In this document: positions 7,486 through 16,044 of the stretch, piece by piece
How positions within the stretch are numbered: the first letter of the stretch is position 1
Layout of the letters: each line of letters opens with the position of its first letter
NCBI GenBank assembly: GCA_965263225.1
Contig: CBDHHG010000021.1
Location: 310,001 to 374,000 of the forward strand
Direction of reading: 5' to 3'
Length of the DNA: 64,000 nt
DNA from: DT-111 sp965263225
Lineage (GTDB): Bacteria; Bacteroidota; Bacteroidia; Chitinophagales; Saprospiraceae
Notes under the pieces: model-generated
The model's input: only the letters and a program-made list of their open reading frames with translations
Database searches by the model: none
Told to the model about the DNA's origin: nothing
Program-made: the position numbers and the translations under genes

Positions 7486-8370
7486 AAGGATGGTCTCCCG
7501 TAAATAGTCCGTATCCAGGTGTGTGTAGATCTCGGTGGTCAAGATAGACTCGTGCCCAAGCATATCCTGCACTGCCTTTAAGTCGGCGCCTCCTTCTATT
7601 AGGTGGGTCGCGAAGGAATGGCGGAAGGTGTGAGGACTAACATTCTTGTCAATACCTGCCAGCTTAGCGCATTCTTTAACTACCATGAATACCATCACAC
7701 GGCTCAGTTGTTTACCACGCCGATTCAGGAAAAGAAAGTTGGTATGCTCCGGATGGATATTCATCATAGCTCGCCTTACTCCATCCATATAAAAACCAAT
7801 ATGCTTCACTGCCTCCTCTCCTATTGGCACAATCCGCTCTTTGTTTCCTTTACCCAGCACTTTTACGAAGCCAATGTCCAGATATAAATTACTAATCCGC
7901 AGATCAATCAATTCACTAACCCGCAAGCCACAAGCGTAAAGTGTTTCTAACATCGCCCGATTGCGCACCCCATGCGACTCACTTAAGTCAATGGAAGCTA
8001 TCATGCTTTGAATCTCCTCGTAGGACAATACTTCTGGTATCTTCCTAGGCAATCGTGGCCCCTCCAACAGGCTGGTAGGATCAACCTGAATTAGATCCTC
8101 CATCAAGAGGTACTTATAGAAAGTTTTAACAGCCGAAAGCAAACGGGCTTGTGATCTTGCCCCCAATCCAAGGTCATTTAAGGAATGTAAAAAGGAAGAT
8201 AGCTGATCTACATTTAGGGCTTCAGGGGAGGCATGAATCTCGGACAATTCCAGAAACTCAACTAATTTCTTTATATCACGGAGATAGGCTTCGATCGTGT
8301 TCTCTGAAAGAGATCGCTCTAGTAAGAGGTAGGATTTAAAGCCGTTGATGTAGGGTCCCCAATTAGGCAT
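7456..8370 (-). CDS. xerD: Site-specific tyrosine recombinase XerD
   Basis: This 304-aa protein has the normal XerC/XerD length. An N-terminal SAM-like domain (SYLLLERSLSENTIEAYLRD) is followed by the catalytic domain with the full set: Arg150 (CGLRVSEL), Lys174, His247 and Arg250 (HTFRHSFATH), His273 (LGHES) and Tyr282 (IYTHLD). In Bacteroidota this single-copy recombinase resolves chromosome dimers at dif with XerC. Its last codons lie in a 72-bp segment duplicated 0.9 kb downstream, so the C-terminal end may have been replaced by an incoming element while staying functional. Confidence 0.92.
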   Translation of the reverse strand: MPNWGPYINGFKSYLLLERSLSENTIEAYLRDIKKLVEFLELSEIHASPEALNVDQLSSFLHSLNDLGLGARSQARLLSAVKTFYKYLLMEDLIQVDPTSLLEGPRLPRKIPEVLSYEEIQSMIASIDLSESHGVRNRAMLETLYACGLRVSELIDLRISNLYLDIGFVKVLGKGNKERIVPIGEEAVKHIGFYMDGVRRAMMNIHPEHTNFLFLNRRGKQLSRVMVFMVVKECAKLAGIDKNVSPHTFRHSFATHLIEGGADLKAVQDMLGHESILTTEIYTHLDTDYLRETILSFHPRNQKP

Positions 8371-8403
8371 GGAGTAAAGATAGTGGTAATTGAGTTGAAA
8401 GTT

Positions 8404-8473
8404 TGGGGGTTGAAGGTTTAGAAGTTGAAGGTTGAAGGGGGCGCTGTTCAGGCTTCCCTAAACCTCCAACTCC
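8404..8473. terminator. G/A-rich imperfect hairpin after the DUF4197 gene
   Basis: GGGGTTGAAGGTTTA (8406-8420) pairs with TAAACCTCCAACTCC (8459-8473), 13 of 15 positions. The segment between holds GTTGAAGG-type simple repeats. It lies just past the stop of the minus-strand DUF4197 gene and may end its transcript. It resembles other GA/CT-rich intergenic pieces in the window. Confidence 0.4.
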
Positions 8474-8507
8474 TAGAAGGCGAGATTTAGCCATGAAGGC
8501 TTAGGCC

Positions 8508-9230
8508 TTACTTATTATCTTGCTTCGCGAATACCTTCTTCAATAGATCATTGGTACGTGCGTTGACATTGACACGAATGTCTTTCTCTTTCTTTTCTAC
8601 CATTGAGAAAAGTCCCTTTAAAGCCTGCTGTGTTACATAATCATCTAGATCCGGATTGGCCTTTTCAATGAAAGGAATTTTGTTGTAAGCATTCACCGCA
8701 TCTTCCCAGTATTTACGGGCATTGAACTTATCCAACGATTCTATGATCACAGGGTTAAACTCGTTGTAGAGTGCTTGAGAGGTAGCTTGGTTCAGGTATC
8801 CAGTAGCCGCATTGTCTTCCCCCATTAAGATACCCAAGGCATCATCGAAGGACATGTTCTTAATAGCGTTCACAAATATTGGAGCTGCCTTTTTAGCAGC
8901 ATCTTCTGCCCCACGGTTGATTCTTTGTAGAATCTCATTTTCCACCTCTTTAAAGCCAGGGATATTCTGTAATCTGCTAGTAATCTGGCGAGCTTCTTCT
9001 GGTAATAAGATCTTATATGGGCTTTTGAAGTAACCATCTTCCTGGGAAAGACGGGTAGCACCTTCTGTAATACCAATTTCTAAAGCTTGCTTGAGGCCAT
9101 TGGCTATATCGGCATTCGTTAGAGCCCCACTATCCCCCAATACCGTACCTAAGGCGCTCTGCAATTCCTGCTGTGTACAAGACATCATTTGAAAGGCTAA
9201 GAATAAAACAGCTAATCTTTTAATCATCAT
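8508..9230 (-). CDS. DUF4197 lipoprotein
   Basis: This 240-aa protein starts with a lipoprotein signal ending in FQMMSC, so Cys18 is the likely lipidated residue. The rest fits DUF4197: GLKQALEIGITEGATRLS near residue 45, YKILLPEEAR and NMSFDDALGILMGEDNAATGYL near residue 125. The family is common in Bacteroidota and Proteobacteria and has no known function. The gene stands alone between xerD and folB. Its product should sit in the outer membrane or periplasm. Confidence 0.85.
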   Translation of the reverse strand: MMIKRLAVLFLAFQMMSCTQQELQSALGTVLGDSGALTNADIANGLKQALEIGITEGATRLSQEDGYFKSPYKILLPEEARQITSRLQNIPGFKEVENEILQRINRGAEDAAKKAAPIFVNAIKNMSFDDALGILMGEDNAATGYLNQATSQALYNEFNPVIIESLDKFNARKYWEDAVNAYNKIPFIEKANPDLDDYVTQQALKGLFSMVEKKEKDIRVNVNARTNDLLKKVFAKQDNK

Positions 9231-9368
9231 TTAATAGTTTAGTTCTTTGACAATTGTTCTCATTGGAATTAGACAAAAGGGCCGTGCCCCTTTGCTTACT
9301 AACGGTTTAGACGTAGCAAATTCCGTTAAGTAATGATTAAAGAAAAAAAAGAAAGGTTAAAATTACGT

Positions 9369-9731
9369 TTACCCTAAGCTACCAAAGGCAATTTGGATGG
9401 AGGCACAGTCAATTCTTCCTCCTAGTGGAGGGTTCATTTTTCGCATCTTTACTTTAATCCCACTGATAAAGTCGAAATACTCAAATAAGCGATGTACGAT
9501 TCGTTGACACACCTCCTCAATCAATTTTGAAGGGGTACGCATCTCTATCAAGCAAAGCTGATACACCGTCTCATAATTGATGGTTTTGAAAAGATTGTCT
9601 TCCATGGCTGCCTCATCTATGTCCGTTTCCAGGAATACATCCAGAATAAATTCGGTCCCAAGTATCTGCTCTTCGGGGTAGAATCCATGGCGAGCAAAAA
9701 TGCGCATACCCTCTAGTCCAATTATTGCCAT
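9369..9731 (-). CDS. folB: Dihydroneopterin aldolase
   Basis: This 120-aa protein starts at the ATG at 9731. The open frame extends upstream to 9854 but would run into the divergent dehydrogenase, and FolB proteins begin at this Met. The start GLEGMRIFARHGFYPEEQ is the FolB signature, with the catalytic glutamate in the PEEQ stretch. SKLIEEVCQRI and VKMRKMNPP follow, the latter holding the expected active-site lysine. The enzyme cleaves 7,8-dihydroneopterin to 6-hydroxymethyl-dihydropterin and glycolaldehyde in folate synthesis. Its start is 85 bp from the divergent glutaryl-CoA dehydrogenase ATG. Confidence 0.88.
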   Translation of the reverse strand: MAIIGLEGMRIFARHGFYPEEQILGTEFILDVFLETDIDEAAMEDNLFKTINYETVYQLCLIEMRTPSKLIEEVCQRIVHRLFEYFDFISGIKVKMRKMNPPLGGRIDCASIQIAFGSLG

Positions 9732-9816
9732 TAGTGGTAGAACTTTAAATTTTGGACGATAAAAATAAGTAACTTTGCGCGGATCGGAATTTTTACCTAA
9801 CCAAATTAAAAATCTC

Positions 9817-11040
9817 ATGGGGCAAAACAATGGAGTTTCAGCGTCTGCCACCAATGCTAAAGCCGCAGCAGATCGATTCCAAGCACATGATTATTACAAC
9901 CTAGATGAATTGCTACAGGAGGACCACCTCCTAGCCCGAGATGCCGTTCGCAGCTGGGTAAAGCATGAAGTATCACCTATTATAGAAGATTATGCCAATC
10001 GGGCAGCATGTCCCACTCATCTTTTCAAAGGCTTAGCAGAAATCGGAGCGTTTGGGCCAAGCCTTCCCATGGAATATGGCGGCGGCGGCATGGATGAGAT
10101 CGCCTATGGTATCATTATGCAAGAGCTGGAGCGTGGAGATTCCGGCATCCGCTCTATGGCTTCCGTGCAGGGATCATTGGTGATGTATCCTATCTTTCGA
10201 TTTGGTTCTGAAGAGCAACGCAAAAAATATCTACCCAAATTAGGGAGCGGCGAGTTTATCGGCTGTTTTGGCTTGACGGAGCCTGATCACGGCTCGAATC
10301 CTAGCGGAATGATCACCAACATCAAAGATGACGGGGATGCCTATATCTTGAATGGTTCCAAAATGTGGATCACCAACTCTCCTTTAGCTGATGTTGCCGT
10401 AGTTTGGGCCAAGGATGAAGAGGGTGTAGTGAGAGGGTTGATCGTTGAAAAAGACATGCCCGGTTTTTCTGCGCCCGAGATACATGGTAAATGGTCGCTC
10501 CGAGCTTCAATAACCGGTGAGCTAGTCTTTGAGGATGTGCGCGTACCTAAAGCCAATGTATTACCAAATGTACACGGCTTAAAAGGACCTCTATCTTGTC
10601 TTTCTAAAGCACGTTATGGCATCGCCTGGGGCGCAATCGGCGCAGCGATGGATTGCTATGACTCGGCTCTACGCTATTCCAAAGAGCGCGTTCAATTTGG
10701 CAAGCCGATTGGGCAGTTTCAGTTGACACAAAAGAAATTGGCTGAAATGATCACGGAGATCACCAAAGCCCAGCTCTTGGCTTGGCGTCTTGGCACCTTG
10801 GCCAATGAAGGCAAAGCTTCTCCGGCACAGATTTCGATGGCCAAACGCAACAATGTCCATATGGCCCTGGAAATCGCTCGCGAAGCCCGCCAAATCCACG
10901 GTGGAATGGGCATTACCAATGAGTATCCCATCATGCGACACATGATGAACCTGGAAACCGTACTGACCTATGAAGGCACCCACGATATCCATTTGTTGAT
11001 TACAGGCATGGATGTGACGGGTTTGAATGCTTTTAAATAG
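9817..11040 (+). CDS. gcdH: Glutaryl-CoA dehydrogenase-like acyl-CoA dehydrogenase
   Basis: This 407-aa FAD enzyme is counted from the ATG at 9817. A TTG 42 bases upstream (9775) is possible but the extra residues are not family-like. LTEPDHGSNPSGM, SLRASITGELVFEDV and KARYGIAWGAIGAAMDC are characteristic of glutaryl-CoA dehydrogenases, and YEGTHDIH carries the catalytic base Glu386. The arginine in SLRAS matches the substrate-carboxylate region of this subgroup. The enzyme oxidises and decarboxylates glutaryl-CoA to crotonyl-CoA in lysine and tryptophan breakdown. It is divergent from folB and has no pathway neighbours here. Confidence 0.88.
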   Translation: MGQNNGVSASATNAKAAADRFQAHDYYNLDELLQEDHLLARDAVRSWVKHEVSPIIEDYANRAACPTHLFKGLAEIGAFGPSLPMEYGGGGMDEIAYGIIMQELERGDSGIRSMASVQGSLVMYPIFRFGSEEQRKKYLPKLGSGEFIGCFGLTEPDHGSNPSGMITNIKDDGDAYILNGSKMWITNSPLADVAVVWAKDEEGVVRGLIVEKDMPGFSAPEIHGKWSLRASITGELVFEDVRVPKANVLPNVHGLKGPLSCLSKARYGIAWGAIGAAMDCYDSALRYSKERVQFGKPIGQFQLTQKKLAEMITEITKAQLLAWRLGTLANEGKASPAQISMAKRNNVHMALEIAREARQIHGGMGITNEYPIMRHMMNLETVLTYEGTHDIHLLITGMDVTGLNAFK

Positions 11041-11046
11041 AGTTTC

Positions 11047-11090
11047 AGAAGTCAGAGGACAGATGTAAGAGACACTGTCTTCTGACTTCT
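11047..11090. terminator. Strong hairpin after gcdH
   Basis: AGAAGTCAGAGGACAG pairs with CTGTCTTCTGACTTCT with one mismatch in 16 bp and a 12-nt loop, starting 7 bp after the gcdH stop. C/T-rich text follows. It probably ends the gcdH transcript and also belongs to a GA-rich repeat family seen again at 12640-12690. Confidence 0.55.
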
Positions 11091-11275
11091 AACTTCTTGC
11101 CTCTATCATCTGATCTACGTCTTCTGATTTCTGACCTCTAACTCCACCCTTCTACCCCCTCCTACCCGCTTTCTATCTCCTCTTTCCACTTTCTCATGCC
11201 TGAGACCTTTATTTTTGTACCATCTATTGTATTGGATCCAACATCCACTAATTTCTGCAAACAATCCAAAGCAGC

Positions 11276-12625
11276 ATGAAAAAGATTCAACTATTGGCGA
11301 TAATTTCTAGCTTCCTTATTTCAGTTTGGGGTACGAATATCCATGCACAATCCCCGAAGCAATTGATCGGAGAAATCCAGCAACTTCTGGTCGATCATTA
11401 TATCTTCCTGGATAAAGCCAAAGCCATGAATACGCGGCTAGACGAGGGGCTGAAAGCAGGAGAATTTGACAAGATCGAAAGGGAGGAAGACATGGCAGTA
11501 GCACTAACCAAGGCCTTACAGGAAATTACCCACGACAAGCACCTGGTCGTATATCCTCCTCGGGAAGTACGGGTAGAGGAAGATCCCGAAGGTGCCTTTT
11601 TAAGAAGTCTAAGCCGATATCGAAATCCCATGATTAAGTCCGTACAACTCTTGGATAATAATGTCGGATATTTGGATATGCGATTTTTTGGTGGGGGCGA
11701 ATCAGCTAAGAGGAAGATTGATCAGGTGATGGAGCAATTGGAGTCTGCCGATGCCTTAATCGTGGATATGCGTTACAATGGCGGAGGTAGCATTAGCACC
11801 GTGCAGTACGTATGCAGTTACTTTTTTGAAGGAGACCACATATTAAATAGTATGTATTCTCGCGTTAACCACCAACTCAATATTGAAAACCACACCCGAG
11901 AGGTCCGAGTCATACCTGTCAACGGAAAGAAAAGACCAGATATTCCCGTGTTTGTATTAATTAGCCCCAGAACCTTCTCAGGAGCTGAAGACTTTTCCTA
12001 CACTATGCAAAGCTTTGAAAAAGCCACCGTTATTGGAGAGGCAAGTAGAGGTGGCGCTCACCCAGTGGACTTTTTCCCACTTTCCCACAATTTTCGTATC
12101 AAAATCCCTTTTGCCATGTCCATTCATCCGGTTACCAAGGGGAACTGGGAAGGAACGGGGGTAATCCCAAATGTAAAAGTAGCATCCGAGGAAGCGTTTA
12201 AGACGGCCTTGCCGATGGCTCAGGAGGCCGCTAAGCAATACAAGCGTCAATTCATCCAACCGATCCTTGATCTATTGGATACATGGGAAGAACAACCAAA
12301 AGCCGTTTCGGAATTACTAGCACACTTAGAAAGCGGTGTAAGAGGAGGAAAACTCATTGAATCCGATATTAATCGAATGGGATATGCCTACCTGCGCGCC
12401 AATCAAACTAAGACCGCAAGCGCTATTCTGGAAGCTAATACCCGCATCTTTCCTGAATCGCCCAACGCTTTTGATAGCTTTGCTGAAGCCTTGGCACTCG
12501 AAGGCCAGACGGATAGAGCATTGAAAAGCTATGAAGTGGCTGTGAACCTGGCTAAAGCTCAGGGACACTATAACTTGGCTAGTTATCAGCAAAACCTGGA
12601 GGCGTTCAAGGAGAAACTGAAGTAA
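11276..12625 (+). CDS. S41-family (tail-specific/IRBP-like) peptidase with C-terminal TPR
   Basis: This 449-aa protein has a signal peptide (FLISVWGTNIHAQ, cleaved near residue 25). The S41 core contains LIVDMRYNGGGSISTV near residue 165, the nucleophile serine in RTFSGAEDFSY (~238) and VIGEASRGGAHPVD (~255). There is no PDZ domain, so the architecture is IRBP/TSP-like. Residues ~345-449 look like TPR repeats (MGYAYLRANQTKTASAILE and later NAFDSFAEALALEGQTDRA). It is probably exported to the periplasm or surface. It stands alone, with GA-rich repeats on both sides. Confidence 0.85.
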   Translation: MKKIQLLAIISSFLISVWGTNIHAQSPKQLIGEIQQLLVDHYIFLDKAKAMNTRLDEGLKAGEFDKIEREEDMAVALTKALQEITHDKHLVVYPPREVRVEEDPEGAFLRSLSRYRNPMIKSVQLLDNNVGYLDMRFFGGGESAKRKIDQVMEQLESADALIVDMRYNGGGSISTVQYVCSYFFEGDHILNSMYSRVNHQLNIENHTREVRVIPVNGKKRPDIPVFVLISPRTFSGAEDFSYTMQSFEKATVIGEASRGGAHPVDFFPLSHNFRIKIPFAMSIHPVTKGNWEGTGVIPNVKVASEEAFKTALPMAQEAAKQYKRQFIQPILDLLDTWEEQPKAVSELLAHLESGVRGGKLIESDINRMGYAYLRANQTKTASAILEANTRIFPESPNAFDSFAEALALEGQTDRALKSYEVAVNLAKAQGHYNLASYQQNLEAFKEKLK

Positions 12626-12639
12626 GGGGTGGGAAGAAG

Positions 12640-12690
12640 ACAGAGATCAGAGGACAGAGGTAAGAGGACAGTGTCCCGTGTCTCGTACTG
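12640..12690. repeat. GA-rich intergenic repeat, second copy
   Basis: TCAGAGGACAGAGGTAAGAG here matches TCAGAGGACAGATGTAAGAG near 11053, and both run into a CAGTGTC/CACTGTC end. The two copies flank the S41 peptidase gene. Similar low-complexity text occurs at 8395-8440. Confidence 0.5.
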
Positions 12691-12726
12691 ATATAGGTTG
12701 ACATCTAAAAGAAGTACCAAACTACC

Positions 12727-13803
12727 ATGGCACAACCCAATACGACACGATGGAGCAGGAATAAAAAAGTGGCGATCCAGGTCCTATTCTGGGTCGTCAT
12801 GTTTGTCTATTATATCAGTTCCGACTGGGAATACACGGAACAGAAGTCGGTGCTCTTTGAAAAGTTTTTCGTCAAAGTGCTCATGCAGATCGCATTGTGC
12901 TATACCGTGATTTATCTACTTATCCCCAGATTACTGAATCGTGGTCATAAAGTAGCCTTTGGAATTAGTTTCTTCTTCGCCGTTTATGTGGTACATATCA
13001 TCTACACGGCTACTCGTACCTACTATCTAGAGCTAAAGTATCCAGACTTTTTCCGAAGGAATGATTTTTGGGAAAAGCTCTTTGATTTTAAGCTATACTT
13101 CGTCAATATTACCTGGTTCATTTTACCCACAATCATACTAGTAGCGTGGAAATATTATCAGGACCAAAAGGAAGTACTAGTGCTTAAAGAAGAAAAAAGG
13201 CTGAGTGAACTCAATGCCCTGAAAAATCAACTCAATCCACACTTTTTGTTTAATACCCTCAATAATCTGTATACCCTTGCGCTCAAAAAGTCAGATCAAG
13301 CTCCGGCGGCAATCATGAAGTTGTCCAAAATTCTTGACTATTTGTTGTATCAGTGTAAGGACAACTATGTACCTATTCAAGGAGAGGTGAGGTTACTCAA
13401 CAATTACATCGCTTTAGAAGAGCTCCGTTATGGCGATCGTCTGGCGGTGTCCTTCGATTACAATATAGGAGAGCAAGTAATGATTGCGCCTTTATTGCTC
13501 CTGACCTTTACCGAAAACGCCTTTAAACATGGGGTGAGTGAAGCACTCCATCAAGCCACAATTGCGATAGAACTGCATGCTCGGAAAGATAGGATCAAGT
13601 TCACCATCAAGAACTCAAAACCCAAACACCAACGTCCCGCCAGAGCGGCGGACCGAGAATCGCTTGGCCTAAGAAACATCCAGAGACAATTGGAACTATT
13701 GTATCCAAATTCTGCTATTTTAAGAACAGAAAACCGAGATACTCACTATTCCTTAATCTTAGAATTACAGCCTAATGGCGTATCAGTGTCTGATCGTAGA
13801 TGA
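12727..13803 (+). CDS. LytS/YehU-type sensor histidine kinase
   Basis: This 358-aa membrane kinase has four hydrophobic segments in the first ~160 residues (for example VLFWVVMFVYYIS and MQIALCYTVIYLLI). A His_kinase (PF06580) domain follows with the phospho-acceptor His172 in QLNPHFLFNTLNN. The HATPase part shows LTFTENAFKHGV near residue 263 and RESLGLRNIQRQLELLYP. There is no separate sensor domain, as is usual for Bacteroidota LytS-like kinases. The 3' end overlaps the response regulator by 29 bp, so the two form one transcript and a cognate pair. The signal is unknown. Confidence 0.92.
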   Translation: MAQPNTTRWSRNKKVAIQVLFWVVMFVYYISSDWEYTEQKSVLFEKFFVKVLMQIALCYTVIYLLIPRLLNRGHKVAFGISFFFAVYVVHIIYTATRTYYLELKYPDFFRRNDFWEKLFDFKLYFVNITWFILPTIILVAWKYYQDQKEVLVLKEEKRLSELNALKNQLNPHFLFNTLNNLYTLALKKSDQAPAAIMKLSKILDYLLYQCKDNYVPIQGEVRLLNNYIALEELRYGDRLAVSFDYNIGEQVMIAPLLLLTFTENAFKHGVSEALHQATIAIELHARKDRIKFTIKNSKPKHQRPARAADRESLGLRNIQRQLELLYPNSAILRTENRDTHYSLILELQPNGVSVSDRR

Positions 13804-14470
13804 TGAAGCCCTGGCGCGTGAATTGATCGCCACTTATTTGGAAGAACTGGATGATTTTCAGCTGGTCGACTCCTGCGCCAATGCGCTTGCAGCTCGTAAG
13901 GTATTGGAGGCCAACCCGATTGATCTTCTCTTTTTGGATATAGAAATGCCCTTATTAAAAGGGACCGAATTCTTGAAGGCCATGGCTCATCCTCCCAAAG
14001 TTATCTTTACGACGGCTTATCGGGATTATGCCATTGAAGGTTTTGACCTGAACGCCCTTGATTATCTAGTAAAGCCAATTGAGTTTGATCGATTTTACCA
14101 AGCCATCGATAAGTTCAAATCCTGGATGTCTGGCCAAGAGGCTTCTGTAACTGATCCTAGCCCTAGTACACACTTTTACCTGAAGTATAACAAAAAAAAT
14201 ATCCGAATCCAGCAGCAGTCTGTACTGTATGTGGAGAGTCAGGGCGACTATGTACAGCTACATCTCTCAGATCGACAGATAAAGGTTAAAATGCCGTTGC
14301 ATCAGTTGGAAGAGAAGCTGGATCAACGTTTTTTACGCATCCATCGATCTTTCATTGTCAATACCGATAAGATTACGGCCTTTACCAAGCAAGATGTGGA
14401 AGTCGGGGTCAAGGAGATCCCCATCGGTCAATTTTATAAAGACAAGGTTTTAACACGACTACTTAGCTAG
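13775..14470 (+). CDS. LytTR-family response regulator
   Basis: This 231-aa protein has a receiver domain with CLIVDDE at residues 5-11, the phospho-acceptor Asp55 in LLFLDIEMP and the conserved lysine in YLVKPIEF. A C-terminal LytTR DNA-binding domain runs from residue ~130 (LYVESQGDYVQLHL, FLRIHRSFIVN). It overlaps the upstream kinase gene by 29 bp, which fixes the pairing. The genes it controls are not evident. The MacB-like exporter cluster lies just downstream on the opposite strand. Confidence 0.92.
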   Translation: MAYQCLIVDDEALARELIATYLEELDDFQLVDSCANALAARKVLEANPIDLLFLDIEMPLLKGTEFLKAMAHPPKVIFTTAYRDYAIEGFDLNALDYLVKPIEFDRFYQAIDKFKSWMSGQEASVTDPSPSTHFYLKYNKKNIRIQQQSVLYVESQGDYVQLHLSDRQIKVKMPLHQLEEKLDQRFLRIHRSFIVNTDKITAFTKQDVEVGVKEIPIGQFYKDKVLTRLLS

Positions 14471-14552
14471 ACCTGCTCAAGGGTGCACTATCACTAGAAT
14501 ATAGGTTAGTAGGGATTCTTTAATTTGACTGGTAAGAAAAACGCTCATTAGG

Positions 14553-14729
14553 ATGTCTTCCAAAGGAAAGTTGATGGTCAACAAATTGCTTTTGTGTCTT
14601 TGCCTGCCCTACCTCATAGCCTTTGTCTCCTTCCTATTTGGGGACTTTGCATATCCTCTGATACACTCTTCTCTAAAAAAGATAGCCGATTGGGAAACCT
14701 CTATCCACTATTCTGCTTCCAGTCGCTAA
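14553..14729 (+). CDS. Possible 58-aa membrane microprotein
   Basis: An ATG at 14553 opens a 58-codon frame with one strong hydrophobic stretch (LLLCLCLPYLIAFVSFLF, residues 12-29) and a mixed C-terminus. It fills most of the 312-bp gap between the response regulator and the adaptor gene. I do not recognise it, and no coding-bias test was possible. Another frame in the gap (14594-14857) overlaps it and looks less protein-like. Confidence 0.25.
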   Translation: MSSKGKLMVNKLLLCLCLPYLIAFVSFLFGDFAYPLIHSSLKKIADWETSIHYSASSR

Positions 14730-14782
14730 GTGGCTTTTGTACTAGACAAGTGCGTAGAGCAGTCCGATTACCGAATCTCAAA

Positions 14783-16021
14783 TTAGCCACCAGCAATAAT
14801 CTTAACCTGGGCTGTAGTATCCAAGCCATTTACAATCTCCACCAATATCCCATCTGAAAGCCCTAATTCAACTATTTTCTTTTCAAATTGGCGATCTCCC
14901 ACCTCAATCTCGACAAAAGTAGTATCCTCTTCAAAAAGCACATCGCGCTCCTTAATCGCAACCACTCCCTTCCTTCGATCCAGGATAATATCTGCATTGG
15001 CACTGTATCCTGCGCGCAAAAACACCTCGGTGGTTGGCTTCACCGCTGCTCTAACTTCAAATTTCACCGTACCGTTCTCATCTACCCCTTTCGGAGAAAT
15101 ATATTCTAAGGCTGCGTCAAAACGCAGATCCTGGATGGCACCGACGGTTAACTCCAAAGGCATTCCCTCCTTCAATTTTCCTACATCAGATTCATCCACC
15201 ATACCTTCAAAGATCAAGGAATTCATATCTGCTACTACTGCGATACTGGTTCCTTCATTGAAGTTATTCCGCTCAATTACACTGAACCCTTCTTCCACTG
15301 GAACGTCCAGTACCATACCATCCACCGTAGAGACCACCACATTGGCGACTTGCTTCGAATTGCGGGTTACCCCTTCCCGTAGCAGTTGCAAATTATTGAT
15401 TGCCGCTTCCAGCTCTTGCTGTCGGATATCCACCGCCGTTTCAAATTGCTTGAGGCTGTTGACCGCTACAATCTCCGCATTCTCCAGGGCCGCTTTTTGA
15501 ATCTCCATGTCGACCTTGAAACGATTGTACTCTTGTTCTGAAATGATCCCTTCTTCAAATAACCCCCTTTGGCGTTCATCTTCACGCTTCGCGTTTTCAT
15601 AGGTTACTCTTGCACTTTCTACATCGAGGTTTTTGGTATTAATTTCCTCTTGGCGTTTCAGTTCGCGCCGAGCTTCATCCAGGCGGAGTCGAGCCAATTC
15701 TACATTGGATTGAGCGGAATTAACATTGAGCTCACTTGGGATCAACTTGATTCTGGCCAAGCGATCGCCCTTTTTGACCAAGTCGCCAGCCTGAACATAG
15801 AGCTCATCCACTACCCCTGATACTTGTGGTTTGATCTGCACTTCTTGCCTAGGTTTGATAGAACCCGTCGCAACCGTTTTATTAATAATATCCGTGAGAA
15901 CCGGATGTTCGGTCTTATAAACGACCGGATCCTTAGCATTTTGAGAATAGAAGTAAATGACAAGTCCAACCGTAGCCAGTAAGAGAAAGCCACCTAGACC
16001 ATAAAGCACACCTTTGTTCAT
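14783..16021 (-). CDS. HlyD/RND-type periplasmic adaptor of a MacAB-like exporter
   Basis: This 412-aa protein has one N-terminal membrane anchor (LLATVGLVIYFYSQ). A first barrel/lipoyl half reads VATGSIKPRQEVQIKPQVSG, and a long coiled-coil hairpin spans residues ~85-190. The second lipoyl half is followed by a beta-barrel domain (MPLELTVGAIQDLRFDAALEYISP). This is MacA-like. It is the last gene of a minus-strand cluster of ATPase, two permeases and adaptor, 23 bp after the second permease. The adaptor would bridge the inner-membrane permeases to an outer-membrane channel, which is not in this window. Confidence 0.88.
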   Translation of the reverse strand: MNKGVLYGLGGFLLLATVGLVIYFYSQNAKDPVVYKTEHPVLTDIINKTVATGSIKPRQEVQIKPQVSGVVDELYVQAGDLVKKGDRLARIKLIPSELNVNSAQSNVELARLRLDEARRELKRQEEINTKNLDVESARVTYENAKREDERQRGLFEEGIISEQEYNRFKVDMEIQKAALENAEIVAVNSLKQFETAVDIRQQELEAAINNLQLLREGVTRNSKQVANVVVSTVDGMVLDVPVEEGFSVIERNNFNEGTSIAVVADMNSLIFEGMVDESDVGKLKEGMPLELTVGAIQDLRFDAALEYISPKGVDENGTVKFEVRAAVKPTTEVFLRAGYSANADIILDRRKGVVAIKERDVLFEEDTTFVEIEVGDRQFEKKIVELGLSDGILVEIVNGLDTTAQVKIIAGG

Positions 16022-16044
16022 AATATCTTTTTGTTTAGTCCTAT

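Noticed and set aside
14594..14857. 87-aa ORF in the gap before the adaptor gene
   Set aside because: It overlaps the adaptor 3' end on the other strand and has low-complexity Ser/Leu/Cys composition.
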